DNA of 64,000 nucleotides from Nematostella vectensis (lineage: Eukaryota; Cnidaria; Anthozoa; Actiniaria; Edwardsiidae). The notes beneath the pieces were generated by a model that was not told the DNA's origin, ran no database searches, and saw only the letters and a list, made by a program, of their open reading frames with translations. The stretch spans positions 2,070,001 through 2,134,000 of the forward strand of contig NC_064039.1 of assembly GCF_932526225.1 (NCBI RefSeq), written 5' to 3'. Below, piece after piece: positions 13,801-24,956 of this stretch. The translations under genes and the position numbers were made by a program. How positions within the stretch are numbered: the first letter of the stretch is position 1; each line of letters opens with the position of its first letter.

Positions 13801-16800
13801 TTCAGGGGCCCTACATCTCCACTATGGGACAAAACTCTATTTACACTATGGGACAATACTCCTCCAAATAATCAAATTGCTAAACAATGACATTGATTAC
13901 ACAGCAGATTTTGACAGGGGGCTTAGAAGTGTGAATGTATCCCAGAAAAGGGGGAGGGATGGGATTACAACACTTACCAAGATCACTGGGAGCTCTGTCT
14001 TTTCCTTCTCCCTAAACAAATTATTTATGGTTGGCATGTTATTATTAAGTTACATTGCAGAGTGACTGAAAAAAAATAACAAGCAAAATAATCTGTCTTT
14101 TCCTTCTCCCTAACAAATTGTTTATGGTTGGCATGTTATTATTAAGTTACATTGCATAGTGACAGAAAAAAATAACAAGCAAAATAATCTGTCTTTTCCT
14201 TCTCCCTAAACAAATTGTTTATGGTTGGCATGTTATTATTAAGTTACATTGCATAGTGACAGAAAAAAATAACAAGCAAAATAATCTCTCTTTTCCTTCT
14301 CCCTAAACAAATTGTTTATGGTTGGCATGTTATTATTAAGTTACATTGCAGAGTGACAGGAAAAAATAACAAGCAAAATAATAAACTACACCTATCTTAC
14401 ATTCAAATATTGATACTTACAATGATCTTGTGTATTGCAGAGAGCACAACTGTATGGGCATGGGCCACGCCCCGGAACTTGTCAAATATCAGCTCAATCA
14501 GCTCTAAAAGCAGGTGTGTCTGGTTCTATAAGCAAGAGAAGGACAAAAAAGTAAACCTTTGTTGTTGTACTTTTTTTCCAAAATAATAATCTTATGTTAA
14601 CTGGAGAAAAATTACCTGTGATGCAATGACTTCTCCATCTCTTCCAGCCCTGGAAGTGTAAAATGTTGTTTTTGAATAGTGCTCACAAGTATTATTGTTG
14701 GTGCTTCCAATTATTATTTTGTATAGCACTTACAAGTATTATTTTGTATAGCCCATACAAAGTAAAAGTTTTACATGACAGTATACAGACTTACTCACAT
14801 GGCCTCCAATCATGATATTGGCTGTACAGTGTATGTTGGTGGAGGGGGCTTATGGGCAAAATGTATCATAATGAGGGCAGGGGAGGGGGTGGGGGATGAA
14901 TTACAAAAAAGTTAAGGAAAAGTCTATCATGTAGATAGTCCCATAAACTGTAGGTGGCCGAAGCATTTATACAAGTGTTTTACATGCAAAATATTTATTT
15001 ATATTGAATCTGCAGTACCTTTCTATCACTTGTGAAGTAGCTCGATGAACAATCAAAGACATCTCAATCTTCATTCTTGACTTGATCGCCTTTTAATAAG
15101 AGATGCATGAAATATAAAAATGAAGTAACCCACATTGTTCATGAAATTTAACAAAACAGAAAATGTCACTTGAAAATACTACTGAATAAGCATTCTAATA
15201 CATAGTTTAGCTTTTTTTATGTACCATTCCAAATACAAATACATGGAAAAACCCAAGTCAATTATTTCATCTTCATTTGCATCTGGAACAGCACAGGCCT
15301 AAGGGTACCCAATTACATGTCTAGGATTGACTCTCGTGACACAGGGTACCCAATAATAATCTAGGAAATCTGTTCTTGAAAAAGTGAACTTAACACCATG
15401 GATAGCTTTTCTTGAAAATACTCACCAAACTATTCTAGGCAACTCTCAACAATAAGTGACAAACAATATGTAGCAAATCTTTTGGGAGAGTTATTCTTAA
15501 CAAAACGTATCAAATTATGTTTATTAGTCTTTTATTATTATTAGTCTCATTAAAGAGGAAAATTTGGCAGAGTCGAATACCAGTTTTTGGTCTATTGAAA
15601 TTGAGATAGGATATTCAAGAATCAAGAGAAGCCTCCCTTGAGAAGTCTATCAAATTATTTAGGATTGCTTTCCTTGACATAGGTGATTTTTATCAACAAT
15701 ATACTTGAACAAAGCACGAGTTGCATTTCCACGTTAACATCTGTCTCACCAACTCTAAGCAAGAGAGAGAAAGTTGAGAGTTGGGGAGACCGGTGTTAAC
15801 AGGGAGCAGTCACATATAATGTCCACAGTATATACCTCAATAGCTTCTGGTATTTTTCCAAGGAGAGAGAGTGATTCTACAAGTAGCATCATGAAATTAT
15901 CACTGTCTTCCTCTGGGTCAGTCTGCAGGTCCTCAATAAGCTAACATCACAAATGCAGATGTATCAGAACACTTGCTCAAAAAGCAGATCAATACAGTAT
16001 AAAGCCTTTGAGTAACATACCTCATGGTCTGACTTGCTGGTTGTAACACTGAGAGAATTGGCCTGGTCTAGCATTAATGATCCTTTGAACACAAATACTG
16101 TAGTGTTATGTTTTTATTTCACTATAATGACGTCTTAAACGGTGAAAAAAGAACAAGGGGTGGGGAACTGGAGGTGCCAAAAAAAGGCAGCCAGTCCATA
16201 ACTTTATTTTCTTCAACAGCTGTTTTAAAGACAATATAGAGTACCACCCCAATATCCGTAAACTGTGCTTACGGGAAGCAGATCTGTGATGAGACTTCTT
16301 GAAACTTCCAGAACTCTCTAGAAGAGATGGATTTAAAATAATGTCAAAAAATTGAAATGCGGAGGGATGCCTGCAGCAGTGAACTGACTCTGCCAATATC
16401 CATTCCACCTTTTCTAAGGGCTTTGACTAACTTGGGTAAACTGACTCTGCCAATATTTATTCCACCTTTTCTAAGGGCTTTGACTAACTTGGGTAAACTG
16501 ACTCTGCCAATTTCCATTCCACCTTTTCTAAGGGCTTTGACTAACTTGGGTAAACTGACTCTGCCAATATTCATTCAACCTTTTCTAAGGGCTTTGACTA
16601 ACTTGGGTAAACTGACTCTGCCAATATCCATTCCACCTTTTCTAAGGGCTTTGACTAACTTGGGTAAACTGACTCTGCCAATTTCCATTCCACCTTTTCT
16701 AAGGGCTTTGACTAACTTGGGTAAACTGACTCTGCCAATTTCCATTCCATCTTTTCTAAGGGCTTTGACTAACTTGGGTAAACTGACTCTGCCAATATCC

Positions 16801-19800
16801 ATTCCTCCTTTTCTAAGGGCTTTGACTAACTTGGGTAAACTGACTCTGCCAATATCCATTCCACCTTTTCTAAGGGCTTTGACTAACTTGGGTAAACTGA
16901 CTCTGCCAATATTTATTCCACCTTTTCTAAGGGCTTTGACTAACTTGGGTAAACTGACTCTGCCAATATCCATTCCACCTTTTCTAAGGGCTTTGACTAA
17001 CTTGGGTAAACTGACTCTGCCAATTTCCATTCCACCTTTTCTAAGGGCTTTGACTAACTTGGGTAAACTGACTCTGCCAATTTCCATTCCACCTTTTCTA
17101 AGGGCTTTGACTAACTTGGGTAAACTGACTCTGCCAATATTCATTCCACCTTTTCTAAGGGCTTTGACTAACTTGGGTAAACTGACTCTGCCAATATTCA
17201 TTCCACCTTTTCTAAGGGCTTTGACTAACTTGGGTAAACTGACTCTGCCAATATTCATTCCGCCTTTTCTAAGGGCTTTGACTAACTTGGGTAAACTGAC
17301 TCTGCCAATATCCATTCCACCTTTTCTAAGGGCTTTGACTAACTTGGGTAAACTGACTCTGCCAATATTTATTCCACCTTTTCTAAGGGCTTTGACTAAC
17401 TTGGGTAAACTGACTCTGCCAATTTCCATTCCACCTTTTCTAAGGGCTTTGACTAACTTGGGTAAACTGACGCTGCCAATATTCATTCCACCTTTTCTAA
17501 GGGCTTTGACTAACTTGGGTAAACTGACTCTGCCAATATCCATTCCACCTTTTCTAAGGGCTTTGACTAACTTGGGTAAACTGACTCTGCCAATTTCCAT
17601 TCCACCTTTTCTAAGGGCTTTGACTAACTTGGGTAAACTGACTCTGCCAATTTCCATTCCATCTTTTCTAAGGGCTTTGACTAGCTTGGGTAAACTGACT
17701 CTGCCAATATCCATTCCACCTTTTCTAAGGGCTTTGACTAACTTGGGTAAACTGACTCTGCCAATTTCCATTCCACCTTTTCTAAGGGCTTTGACTAACT
17801 TGGGTAAACTGACTCTGCCAATTTCCATTCCACCTTTTCTAAGGGCTTTGACTAACTTGGGTAAACTGACTCTGCCAATATCCATTCCACCTTTTCTAAG
17901 GGCTTTGACTAACTTGGGTAAACTGACTCTGCCAATATCCATTCCACCTTTTCTAAGGGCTTTGACTAACTTGGGTAAACTGACTCTGCCAATTTCCATT
18001 CCACCTTTTCTAAGGGCTTTGACTAACTTGGGTAAACTGACTCTGCCAATATCCATTCCACCTTTTCTAAGGGCTTTGACTAACTTGGGTAAACTGACTC
18101 TGCCAATATCCATTCCACCTTTTCTAAGGGCTTTGACTAACTTGGGTAAACTGACTCTGCCAATTTCCATTCCACCTTTTCTAAGGGCTTTGACTAACTT
18201 GGGTAAACTGACTCTGCCAATTTCCATTCCACCTTTTCTAAGGGCTTTGACTAACTTGGGTAAACTGACTCTGCCAATATCCATTCCACCTTTTCTAAGG
18301 GCTTTGACTAACTTGGGTAAACTGACTCTGCCAATATTCATTCCACCTTTTCTAAGGGCTTTGACTAACTTGGGTAAACTGACTCTGCCAATATTTATTC
18401 CACCTTTTCTAAGGGCTTTGACTAACTTGGGTAAACTGACTCTGCCAATTTCCATTCCACCTTTTCTAAGGGCTTTGACTAACTTGGGTAAACTGACTCT
18501 GCCAATTTCCATTCCACCTTTTCTAAGGGCTTTGACTAACTTGGGTAAACTGACTCTGCCAATATTCATTCCACCTTTTCTAAGGGCTTTGACTAACTTG
18601 GGTAAACTGACTCTGCCAATATTCATTCCACCTTTTCTAAGGGCTTTGACTAACTTGGGTAAACTGACTCTGCCAATATTCATTCCGCCTTTTCTAAGGG
18701 CTTTGACTAACTTGGGTAAACTGACTCTGCCAATATTCATTCCACCTTTTCTAAGGGCTTTGACTTACTTGGGTAAAAACATAGAGAAAATTACCACATG
18801 TAGCGAAACAGGAGTTTCAAAAGCTTTAAATTTGCAAGGAAAAAAAACAGTAAAATTGTATAAAGCACATCAAAGGGTTCATGCTACCAAAAGGCTGTAT
18901 AAGTATATAGTGCAGCTTGTTTCTTGGATGTTGTACAGGATATAAATATGAATTATATCAACTCTTGCCTTTTTGGGGTGCCGAGGAGTGGTTCTTGGAT
19001 GTTTTACAGGATTTGATATACAGCTGACGATGCAACTCCTCAATAAGAAGTTCATGTTCAATTTTCTTTTTTGCTTGTAAGTCCAGCCGCAAGTGACGCA
19101 GGGCCTCAACCCCAGAAAGGCTGCCTTCCAGGAGAGAAACTGCAAAACATGTTAATTGTTGATGGCATTCCTAATTCACAGATCGATGGATAAAACGTAT
19201 AATGGGTAACATTTGTGAATCATTACATATAAAAGCATAGCATTGCTTTGTGTTCTGATTTTAAGTTGCTAGACTGATGTATGTAGTTTCTGGACACACT
19301 CAAATGCATTCCCTGCCAGATCTCCCAGTTAAACTGGAACTTCCCAGTCTTGTAACAAATATTTTATGTTTCCCGTATTACAGTCGAGAAAAAATAATGA
19401 AGCTGAAGCAAACCTAAATTCTTTTGGCTTTGTTTGAATTTGGGGCAAGGCATCTCCAGTTTGAATTGAAAATCAATTTCAATTTCATTTCAATGCCCAA
19501 CCAAAAAAGTTTTTTTCCTATAAAAACAACACCAGCACAGATCATGTTCTCCATTGTAGTTATCATACCTGTGTTGACAAGGAGCTCCGTGGCATGGAGA
19601 TAGTATTTCTGCTGCTTGAACTTCCCAATTTCTTCTGGAACGTTCTTCACTTGGTCTCTAATATGCAATTCAAATGATGACTATAAAAATGTTTATAATT
19701 TTTTTTTTGTGAAACAGCATAATTTTTGATGATCCGGCTTACATGATAAGATTGTATTGTTTTTGTTTCAATATCATTCAAGACATTTAAATTTCTGTAG

Positions 19801-22800
19801 ACTAAATATATTCACCATCAAAGCTCAAATATCATACATTTATCCCTTCAATCTGAATTTACTGCTTCAAAAAGGCAGAGATTGTGTCAATTTTGCAGTT
19901 GTTGCCCATGAATAACACAACAGAATCCAAGATGTCTGACAATAGGGGAATTCATTGGTAATGTTTCTGGATGTTCCCTCAATAGAATTTCTTTGAATTT
20001 TAATATGCTGTTTAATATGCCAAATTCTATTGGCCAATAATGTGATGAGAAACCAACGAGTGATGGGTTAAACCATAAAATGGCTCACATGCGATCCAGG
20101 AGGCTGAGCACCTCATTGTACTCCATCCCCTCCATCCAGTACTTTTTGAGAGCATCCCTTTTGCAGCGTAGTAGTGTTTTACATGCATGTAGACTCTCCT
20201 TTAAGTGTTTCACTTTATCCAGGGAAACTAATAAAATTTAAGCCAACAAAAGTTAATGAGAGATTTAAGGCCACAATCCTCAGGACCACAGCTAGAAATA
20301 AAAGAAAGTGGTTATACCTATATAAAGCAACCACCTACAGTGGCTACTACCAAAAAAAACTAATAATTTGTCATTTCAACACTGTATTGTATACCTCTTT
20401 TAAGCTGCCCATTAAGCAGCTGCAACCACTTCATTGTATTTTTCAGTCCTACTGTATAAAGTATTATTCATTATCAAATCTTCAAACCCTTTGGTGACAA
20501 AAATAGTAAGGAAAGCAAACTGGTCACTATTGAGGGTGACAAATTAGAATAATATGAGCAATAAATGTGGCAACACTTTTTGTCATCGGGAAGTATATCA
20601 TGTTTCACAATTAAGAACAGTCATGATGATGGCTGCTTAATAGAGTTACAACACTACTGTATGAGAAAGACAAAATTGCCATGTATTGCTTTGCAATTTA
20701 TATAATTAAATTGAATTTTCTGTTCACTTGCTGTGTCTAAAATTGTCTCCCAACCGTATTGTACAGTATTACCACCATTAAGGAGATTACATGAATTCTC
20801 TGAATCATGCCTAAGGCAAGTGCATCTGAAACTACCCCAGCCAGAAAAAGGCTCTGATAAAGTGCCATCAAAGGAATATTATTTGCAGATTCATATTATC
20901 TATGGTCTATTGGCACTCACCCTGGATTCTGGATGAAATACCAGTGAAAGTTTGAATTGTTGACTTCAGCTGTTCTTGGTTTTCTTAAATAAGCCAAAAA
21001 AAGCTTTTAAAATAATCAGAGCCAGCAAACAAAGAAACAAATAAATACTTTATTTGAAGTAAATAAGCAAAAACTGAATAATTTTAAATATACAAAGGTA
21101 ATAAATAAATATATAATAAAATTATGATATGATTATGCATTGTATGAGGATGAGTTGTAATTTTTCACAAAAAAAGCAATATTTGCAAATATTTGAATTT
21201 GAATTTGACTCCTGCCCCCCCTCCCCCCCCCCCCCCCCACACACTCAAAAACCTGTCCCTTATTCAACAACAAGAACAGTATTGCAAAAAGGTAAATGGT
21301 ACAGGCTTAAATTTCCATTAAAAGAAGTGTGTAATACCACGGGTGTGACAACATGTTTAGCATTACACAAACACGAACGCGCACTATATAAGGGATAGCT
21401 CCACCCCCTTTTTCGCAAGCTCTTGTGCAAGTCATCTTCATTCACATCTAGACTTTATTGAGTGTAGACCTCTGTAAACTGCCAGATAAAAACCTAACAA
21501 ATAGTAAAGTCGTATGACAGTCAACATGTACTATATAACAACTTTAAAGTACAAGAATGTTAAAAAATATCAGGCATAGTTTGTAGTCAATAATCTACAA
21601 GAAACGCTTTCCCATTTAAAAATGTACTTTCCCATTTAAATGTGTACTTTTGCGAGAGCGTTGTTTTCACGTCCTCAAAATGCGGGTCAACCAATCAGAG
21701 ACCATCTCTTCAATAGCCTTAATTCAACACATCTGGAAAACGCCAGTCAGCCAATGAAATGATCTTGAAATTTGAGCCTTCGTGATTCCGCGTTCTTCCA
21801 CGCAACCTGACCAATCACACCAAATCATTCTTATCCCGCAAAAAGGTCAATACAAATAGCCTTCTATCAACAGATGCAGATTGCCGGTGATAACGATAAT
21901 TAACGTGGACTAGGGGTCAGAAGATGACTTTAGAAAATAAAAGGAGTAGCCTTACATCTTCAAAACTACGTATAGTACTCGAACTTTAACAAGTCATTAA
22001 ACAAGCTATTTCTAAAACCAACACCAAAGGACACTCGAATTGGCTTACCCTAGTAATGACCTTTTTCTTCTTTGCACAGCTCTCCCAGAATCTCTTTTCG
22101 CTATACCAAATATATCATGTCTTTCTGTGAACAATTCACCAAGTGGATATTTTTAGTGTTCCCAGGTCGGACTAATCATACTTGATCTCAATGAACCAAA
22201 GACTTGTGATGGCGTGAAACGAAATTGGCGCCCTTTTAGTCCCGTGGCTTGGCTTCAATCCCGGCTGTATGCAACCCAAATTTGTCTGCATCCAAATCAA
22301 ATATTGTTCTTTTTGCCGTCGGTTTCATCCAAGAATGACCCATTCGTATTGTTCTCATTATAAAAAGATGCAGGAGAGAAATCTTCTAGCTCACGCTGCA
22401 CATGATGCCGTGTAACACGAGATCTCAGGGCATGGAATGAATTGATAAACAATTTGCTGTTGTTGCAATTAAATATTGACATACTCTGAATATACAGCAA
22501 ACCAAAACGTAGCAAGTGCGTTTTCGAACCCAGAACGTCCTGTAATATAGGTGAACTCAAAAAATACCACCGTGTTTCAAAGCAACCACAACTTGAGTAA
22601 ATAGCCGTGGGTATAGGAATGATTCAGTGTGATTGGTCAAGTCGCGTGGAAAAACGCGGTATCACAAGGGCTCAAATTTCAAGATCATTTCATTGACTGA
22701 CTGGCGTTCTCCAGACGCATTGAATTAAGGCTATTGAAGTGACTGTCTCTGATTGGTTGACCCGCGTTTTGAGGACGTAAAAACAACGCTCTCGCAAAAG

Positions 22801-23748
22801 TACACATTAAAATGGGAAAGTACATTTTTAAATGGAAAAGTGATAAGAACAAAAATTGTAATTGAGTGGCTCATTTGAAATGACCTTATTCAGGTGCGCA
22901 CGGGGACAAACACCAAATTTGAAAAATTCATCACTTCAAAACCTATCTCCATCTCTAAGGAGCTCTGCACTCAGTAAAGTCAAATGACTTCTTGCCTAAG
23001 GCAAGTCCCTTTTATAGTTTGTGTTCATGAAAATGAATTACACAATTGGGTTTTAAAGGAACAGAAAAGTACAGTATGTTATTAAAATATGTATAAAAAT
23101 AAAACAAGCCTTTGGCATCCGACAGCCTCAAAGCAAGATGGCCTGTCTTAACACACACTACAGTAAGTACATTAAGTTGTATGGGCAGGGGAGGGATTCC
23201 TGGGTTCGCCAGTAGAAAGGTACATTCTTTAGTGACTACTTTAACAAACACTCTTAACTGCGAAAAGCATGGAATTTTCTTAAATTATACTGACAGGTAA
23301 TCGCACGTGAAACATAGGTAAGTCTGTAAACATAGATGTGCAGGGAACACAGTTTGGACAATATTGTAACTTGACCAATATTCGGGGAAAAACTTACTCT
23401 CCACTAATTTGTTAAGCTCGTCGTCGACTTCTCTGTACTCATATTGTAGCCTTTCTTTCTCTATTTCTCTCTGCTTGATATTCCCACTGAAGACCAACGA
23501 CATATGTTTGGATCAGCAACAACAACAACAACAAAATTTGCCTTCGGGTAAAAAAATAGAGGTTTGAAATAAATTCATTACCTAGTTGCTAAAGTCCGAA
23601 TCACAGAAAGAAGCACTGCCGACTGCGGGACAATAAAAAAAGGATTAGATTTATGATATAAAAAGCACTAGACTTATTCACTTTTTTGTAGAAATCATAC
23701 CGAAGAGTCATAGAACTTGTGTGGCCTTCTGTCATAAGGCGTCGCCAT
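4751..23748 (-). CDS. EXOC4: Exocyst complex component 4 (Sec8)
   Basis: Sec8 is a subunit of the octameric exocyst that tethers secretory vesicles to the plasma membrane. I rebuilt 33 exons: 23701-23748, 23582-23622, 23398-23486, 20921-20983, 20089-20227, 19569-19657, 18963-19139, 16273-16317, 16021-16082, 15836-15940, 15019-15089, 14616-14649, 14421-14525, 13978-14011, 13685-13737, 13455-13540, 13070-13127, 12631-12723, 12419-12506, 12263-12326, 11578-11693, 11153-11226, 10678-10816, 9965-10110, 9528-9572, 9030-9137, 8612-8713, 7393-7427, 6713-6841, 6404-6517, 5688-5783, 5308-5419, 4751-4921. They sum to 2931 nt, 976 residues plus stop, matching the length of vertebrate Sec8, and every phase agrees. 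Diagnostic stretches include [11 protein letters not shown] (exon 24), [15 protein letters not shown] (exon 18), LVLHLEIR (exon 29) and [17 protein letters not shown] (exon 32). Two donors are weak: exon 7 (GTTGAT at 18962) and exon 27 (GTTAGC at 8611); those edges are less certain. The reader should note exon-edge repeats at exons 7, 14, 23 and 33. Confidence 0.95.
6001..6182. mobile_element. MITE-like element in EXOC4 intron 30
   Basis: About 30 bp at 6002-6031 (AACCACAGGGAACCCAA start) is inverted at 6153-6182 with few mismatches. The 182-bp element has no coding capacity and sits in the intron between exons 30 and 31 of EXOC4. Confidence 0.55.
7686..7850. repeat. Degenerate 22-24 bp tandem repeat in EXOC4 intron 27
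   Basis: A motif of the form TTGCTATGATTGCGTGTTTACG recurs about six times with substitutions. It is a short, diverged minisatellite with no visible coding or splice role. Confidence 0.55.
8868..8938. repeat. Copy of the dispersed hairpin repeat
   Basis: A palindromic segment flanked by GTCGACTCT and AGAGTCGAC with an internal AAATTTTCGTCTTT core, related to the element at 1145-1276. It lies in EXOC4 intron 26, between exons 26 and 27. Confidence 0.5.
10258..10700 (-). repeat. 57-bp tandem array carrying the EXOC4 exon 23 splice donor
   Basis: Eight units at exact 57-bp spacing; the plus-strand motif ACCTTTGTAC starts at 10277, 10334, 10391, 10448, 10505, 10562, 10619 and 10676. The last (10676) is the genuine exon 23/intron boundary, read on the minus strand as GCCGCGTACAAAG|GTGAGT. 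Each of the seven units downstream in the intron repeats about 20 bases of exon end plus a GTGAGTAC-type or GTAAGT-type donor. The array therefore offers eight near-identical 5' splice sites in a row. Using a distal one would retain 57 bp per unit, a multiple of three. Confidence 0.9.
11835..12208. mobile_element. MITE-like element in EXOC4 intron 20
   Basis: The arm near 11840-11870 (ATTTAATCGGAAATTCTGG) is inverted near 12170-12205 (CCGGAATTTCTGATTAAATG). Arms of about 35 bp with some mismatches bound a non-coding 0.37-kb element. Exact ends and target-site duplication are not clear. Confidence 0.45.
13990..14386 (-). repeat. ~97-bp tandem array carrying the EXOC4 exon 14 splice acceptor
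   Basis: Four copies of a unit that starts TCTGTCTTTTCCTTCTCCC on the plus strand, at about 13994, 14091, 14189 and 14286. The copy at 13994 contains the real exon 14 acceptor (minus strand TTGTTTAG|GGAGAAGG) and the first 16-18 exon bases. The other three lie upstream in the transcript, so three decoy acceptors precede the functional one. Decoy copies lack the rest of the exon and its GTAAGT donor. Confidence 0.88.
15530..15600. repeat. Copy of the dispersed hairpin repeat (half element)
   Basis: Reads TTAAAGAGGAAAATTTGGCA followed by GAGTCGAA and CAGTTTTTGGT, matching the right arm of the element at 1224-1276. It lies in EXOC4 intron 10. Confidence 0.55.
16384..18777. repeat. 57-bp minisatellite, 42 units, in EXOC4 intron 7
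   Basis: Forty-two head-to-tail 57-bp units with only scattered substitutions and no length change, occupying 2394 of about 2645 bp of the intron between exons 7 and 8. Units differ chiefly at the position reading ATATCC, ATTTCC, ATATTC or ATTTAT. Because 57 is a multiple of three and the units lack stops in several frames, the array is open for 798 codons on the plus strand and over 700 on the minus strand. That is a by-product of the period, not evidence for a protein. The array ends 66 bp before the exon 8 acceptor. Confidence 0.97.
18920..19020 (-). repeat. Diverged duplication at the 3' end of EXOC4 exon 7
   Basis: The exon 7 segment at about 18991-19020 (plus strand TTCTTGGATGTTTTACAGGA) recurs just past the exon end at about 18919-18948 (TTCTTGGATGTTGTACAGGA). 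The spacing is about 72 bp. The intervening boundary uses a weak GTTGAT donor in my model, which may be related to the rearrangement. Confidence 0.6.
21607..22840. mobile_element. 1.23-kb foldback DNA element in EXOC4 intron 3
   Basis: Terminal arms of about 230 bp (21607-21838 and 22612-22840) are inverted copies at high identity. The ends read CTTTCCCATTTAAAAATG on the left and its near complement on the right, and both arms share TTTGCGAGAGCGTTGTTTT and a CCAATCA-rich inner part. The roughly 770-bp middle has no recognisable transposase; an 87-codon minus-strand frame at 22297-22560 matches nothing I know. I see no clear target-site duplication. Confidence 0.8.
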
Positions 23749-24956
23749 CTTGGACAGAGGTGAGTGGAACTAGAAACTAGTCTATCGACTGCGACTGCTG
23801 ATCGATCGACTGATCTCGAATTACTTCTAACACAGGTAACCCAAAATAGGTATATGATGTATATGATATTAAATAATACTTTGTTCGACGTGTCCCATAT
23901 AATCTTTTCTTGATGAAGTAATGCTAATGTATTGATCTAAAAATATTTGTTTAATCATGAAAATAAATATGCTAATTATCTACCGCGGTTCTGCGTCTTC
24001 TTGTCAGCGGCTTATACCCACCACCCGTTACCCGTGTTTCTCGGACATCAACAGGAAATCGTTTTTTTACTCAAAAACTACGGATAGTTTAACAACTACA
24101 AAAGGTAAGTATATAGAAGTATAAAAATTTGCTTGTGTCCAGTCCCCAGAATAACCAATATCTCTGTACTGTAATGCAACTTGCGTTTCCTAGTAATCTA
24201 GACTATGGGAGACTATCTAGGTCTTCCCTTCAGATCCTATCGCATGCCCCACTACTGGATATCTAGACAGGAACGAAGTATTTTTATTCTCAGCTAATTA
24301 TTTCGTTCATTATTTGAGTTACAGAGGCTATATAAGTAAAAATTCGTTTTTTTGTGAAGTTAGCATAACTCTATAGTAGACCTTTCAAGGAGAACGTCTT
24401 CCATTTTTATAGGCCAAAATACCTAATCTGCAACACAAGAAAATGGGACACTTTGCATACCCCCCCCTTTTACCCCCATTTGATATGGGTTAACAGCAAT
24501 TTCTCAGCTTTAATTCAAAGCCGTCGTCAAATGATCATGTATTTTTGGCCAATATTTTGGTGTCAACAAATTTTGAAATAAACCCCCTTTCTCTTTAAGG
24601 AATGGACCATGGGAGGGTGGGGAAAGGAGCAAAAAAAATTCATATACAATGAAAAAGAAAAAAATGCATGCAGCCCAAACCATACAGAAAAAAATGCATA
24701 TAAACATAAATGTCTTGGAGACAAGAAAAAAAACATACATGGCTAAAACCTCCCCACCACCCCCTTCACTTTTTTAATGGTCAAACCCTAAAGCCCCCTC
24801 TCCAAAAAGCCCTTCTCTCCCCTCCTCAACACACACAAAATAAACCCCTTGGAGCTTATTAGAGCTTTAAAGGTGATTTGGTCTCTTATTAAGTTTGTTC
24901 CATTCTCCTAATTGCCTTGCAGGACTTGAGCCCCAGTGTCGGCAACACCATTTAGC
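23749..24956. promoter_or_regulatory. Shared upstream region of EXOC4 and XPNPEP1
   Basis: The two genes start head to head: EXOC4 ATG at 23748 (minus) and XPNPEP1 ATG at 24957 (plus). The XPNPEP1 start is preceded by a splice acceptor (TTGCAG at 24916-24921), so its transcription start and a non-coding first exon should lie here; a good donor (AAAAGGTAAGTA) at about 24101-24112 fits the end of such an exon. A bidirectional promoter near 23750-24110 is inferred. Polypyrimidine and polypurine patches occupy 24460-24840. Confidence 0.5.

Noticed and set aside
16357-18945. 862-codon open frame on the plus strand (and 721 codons on the minus strand)
   Set aside because: Both are translations of the 57-bp minisatellite in an EXOC4 intron. 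Openness on both strands follows from a stop-free unit with period divisible by three; there are no gene signals.
24936-24956. Upstream GTG start for XPNPEP1
   Set aside because: Metazoan translation uses ATG; the ATG at 24957 matches the family N-terminus, and the upstream part follows a splice acceptor.
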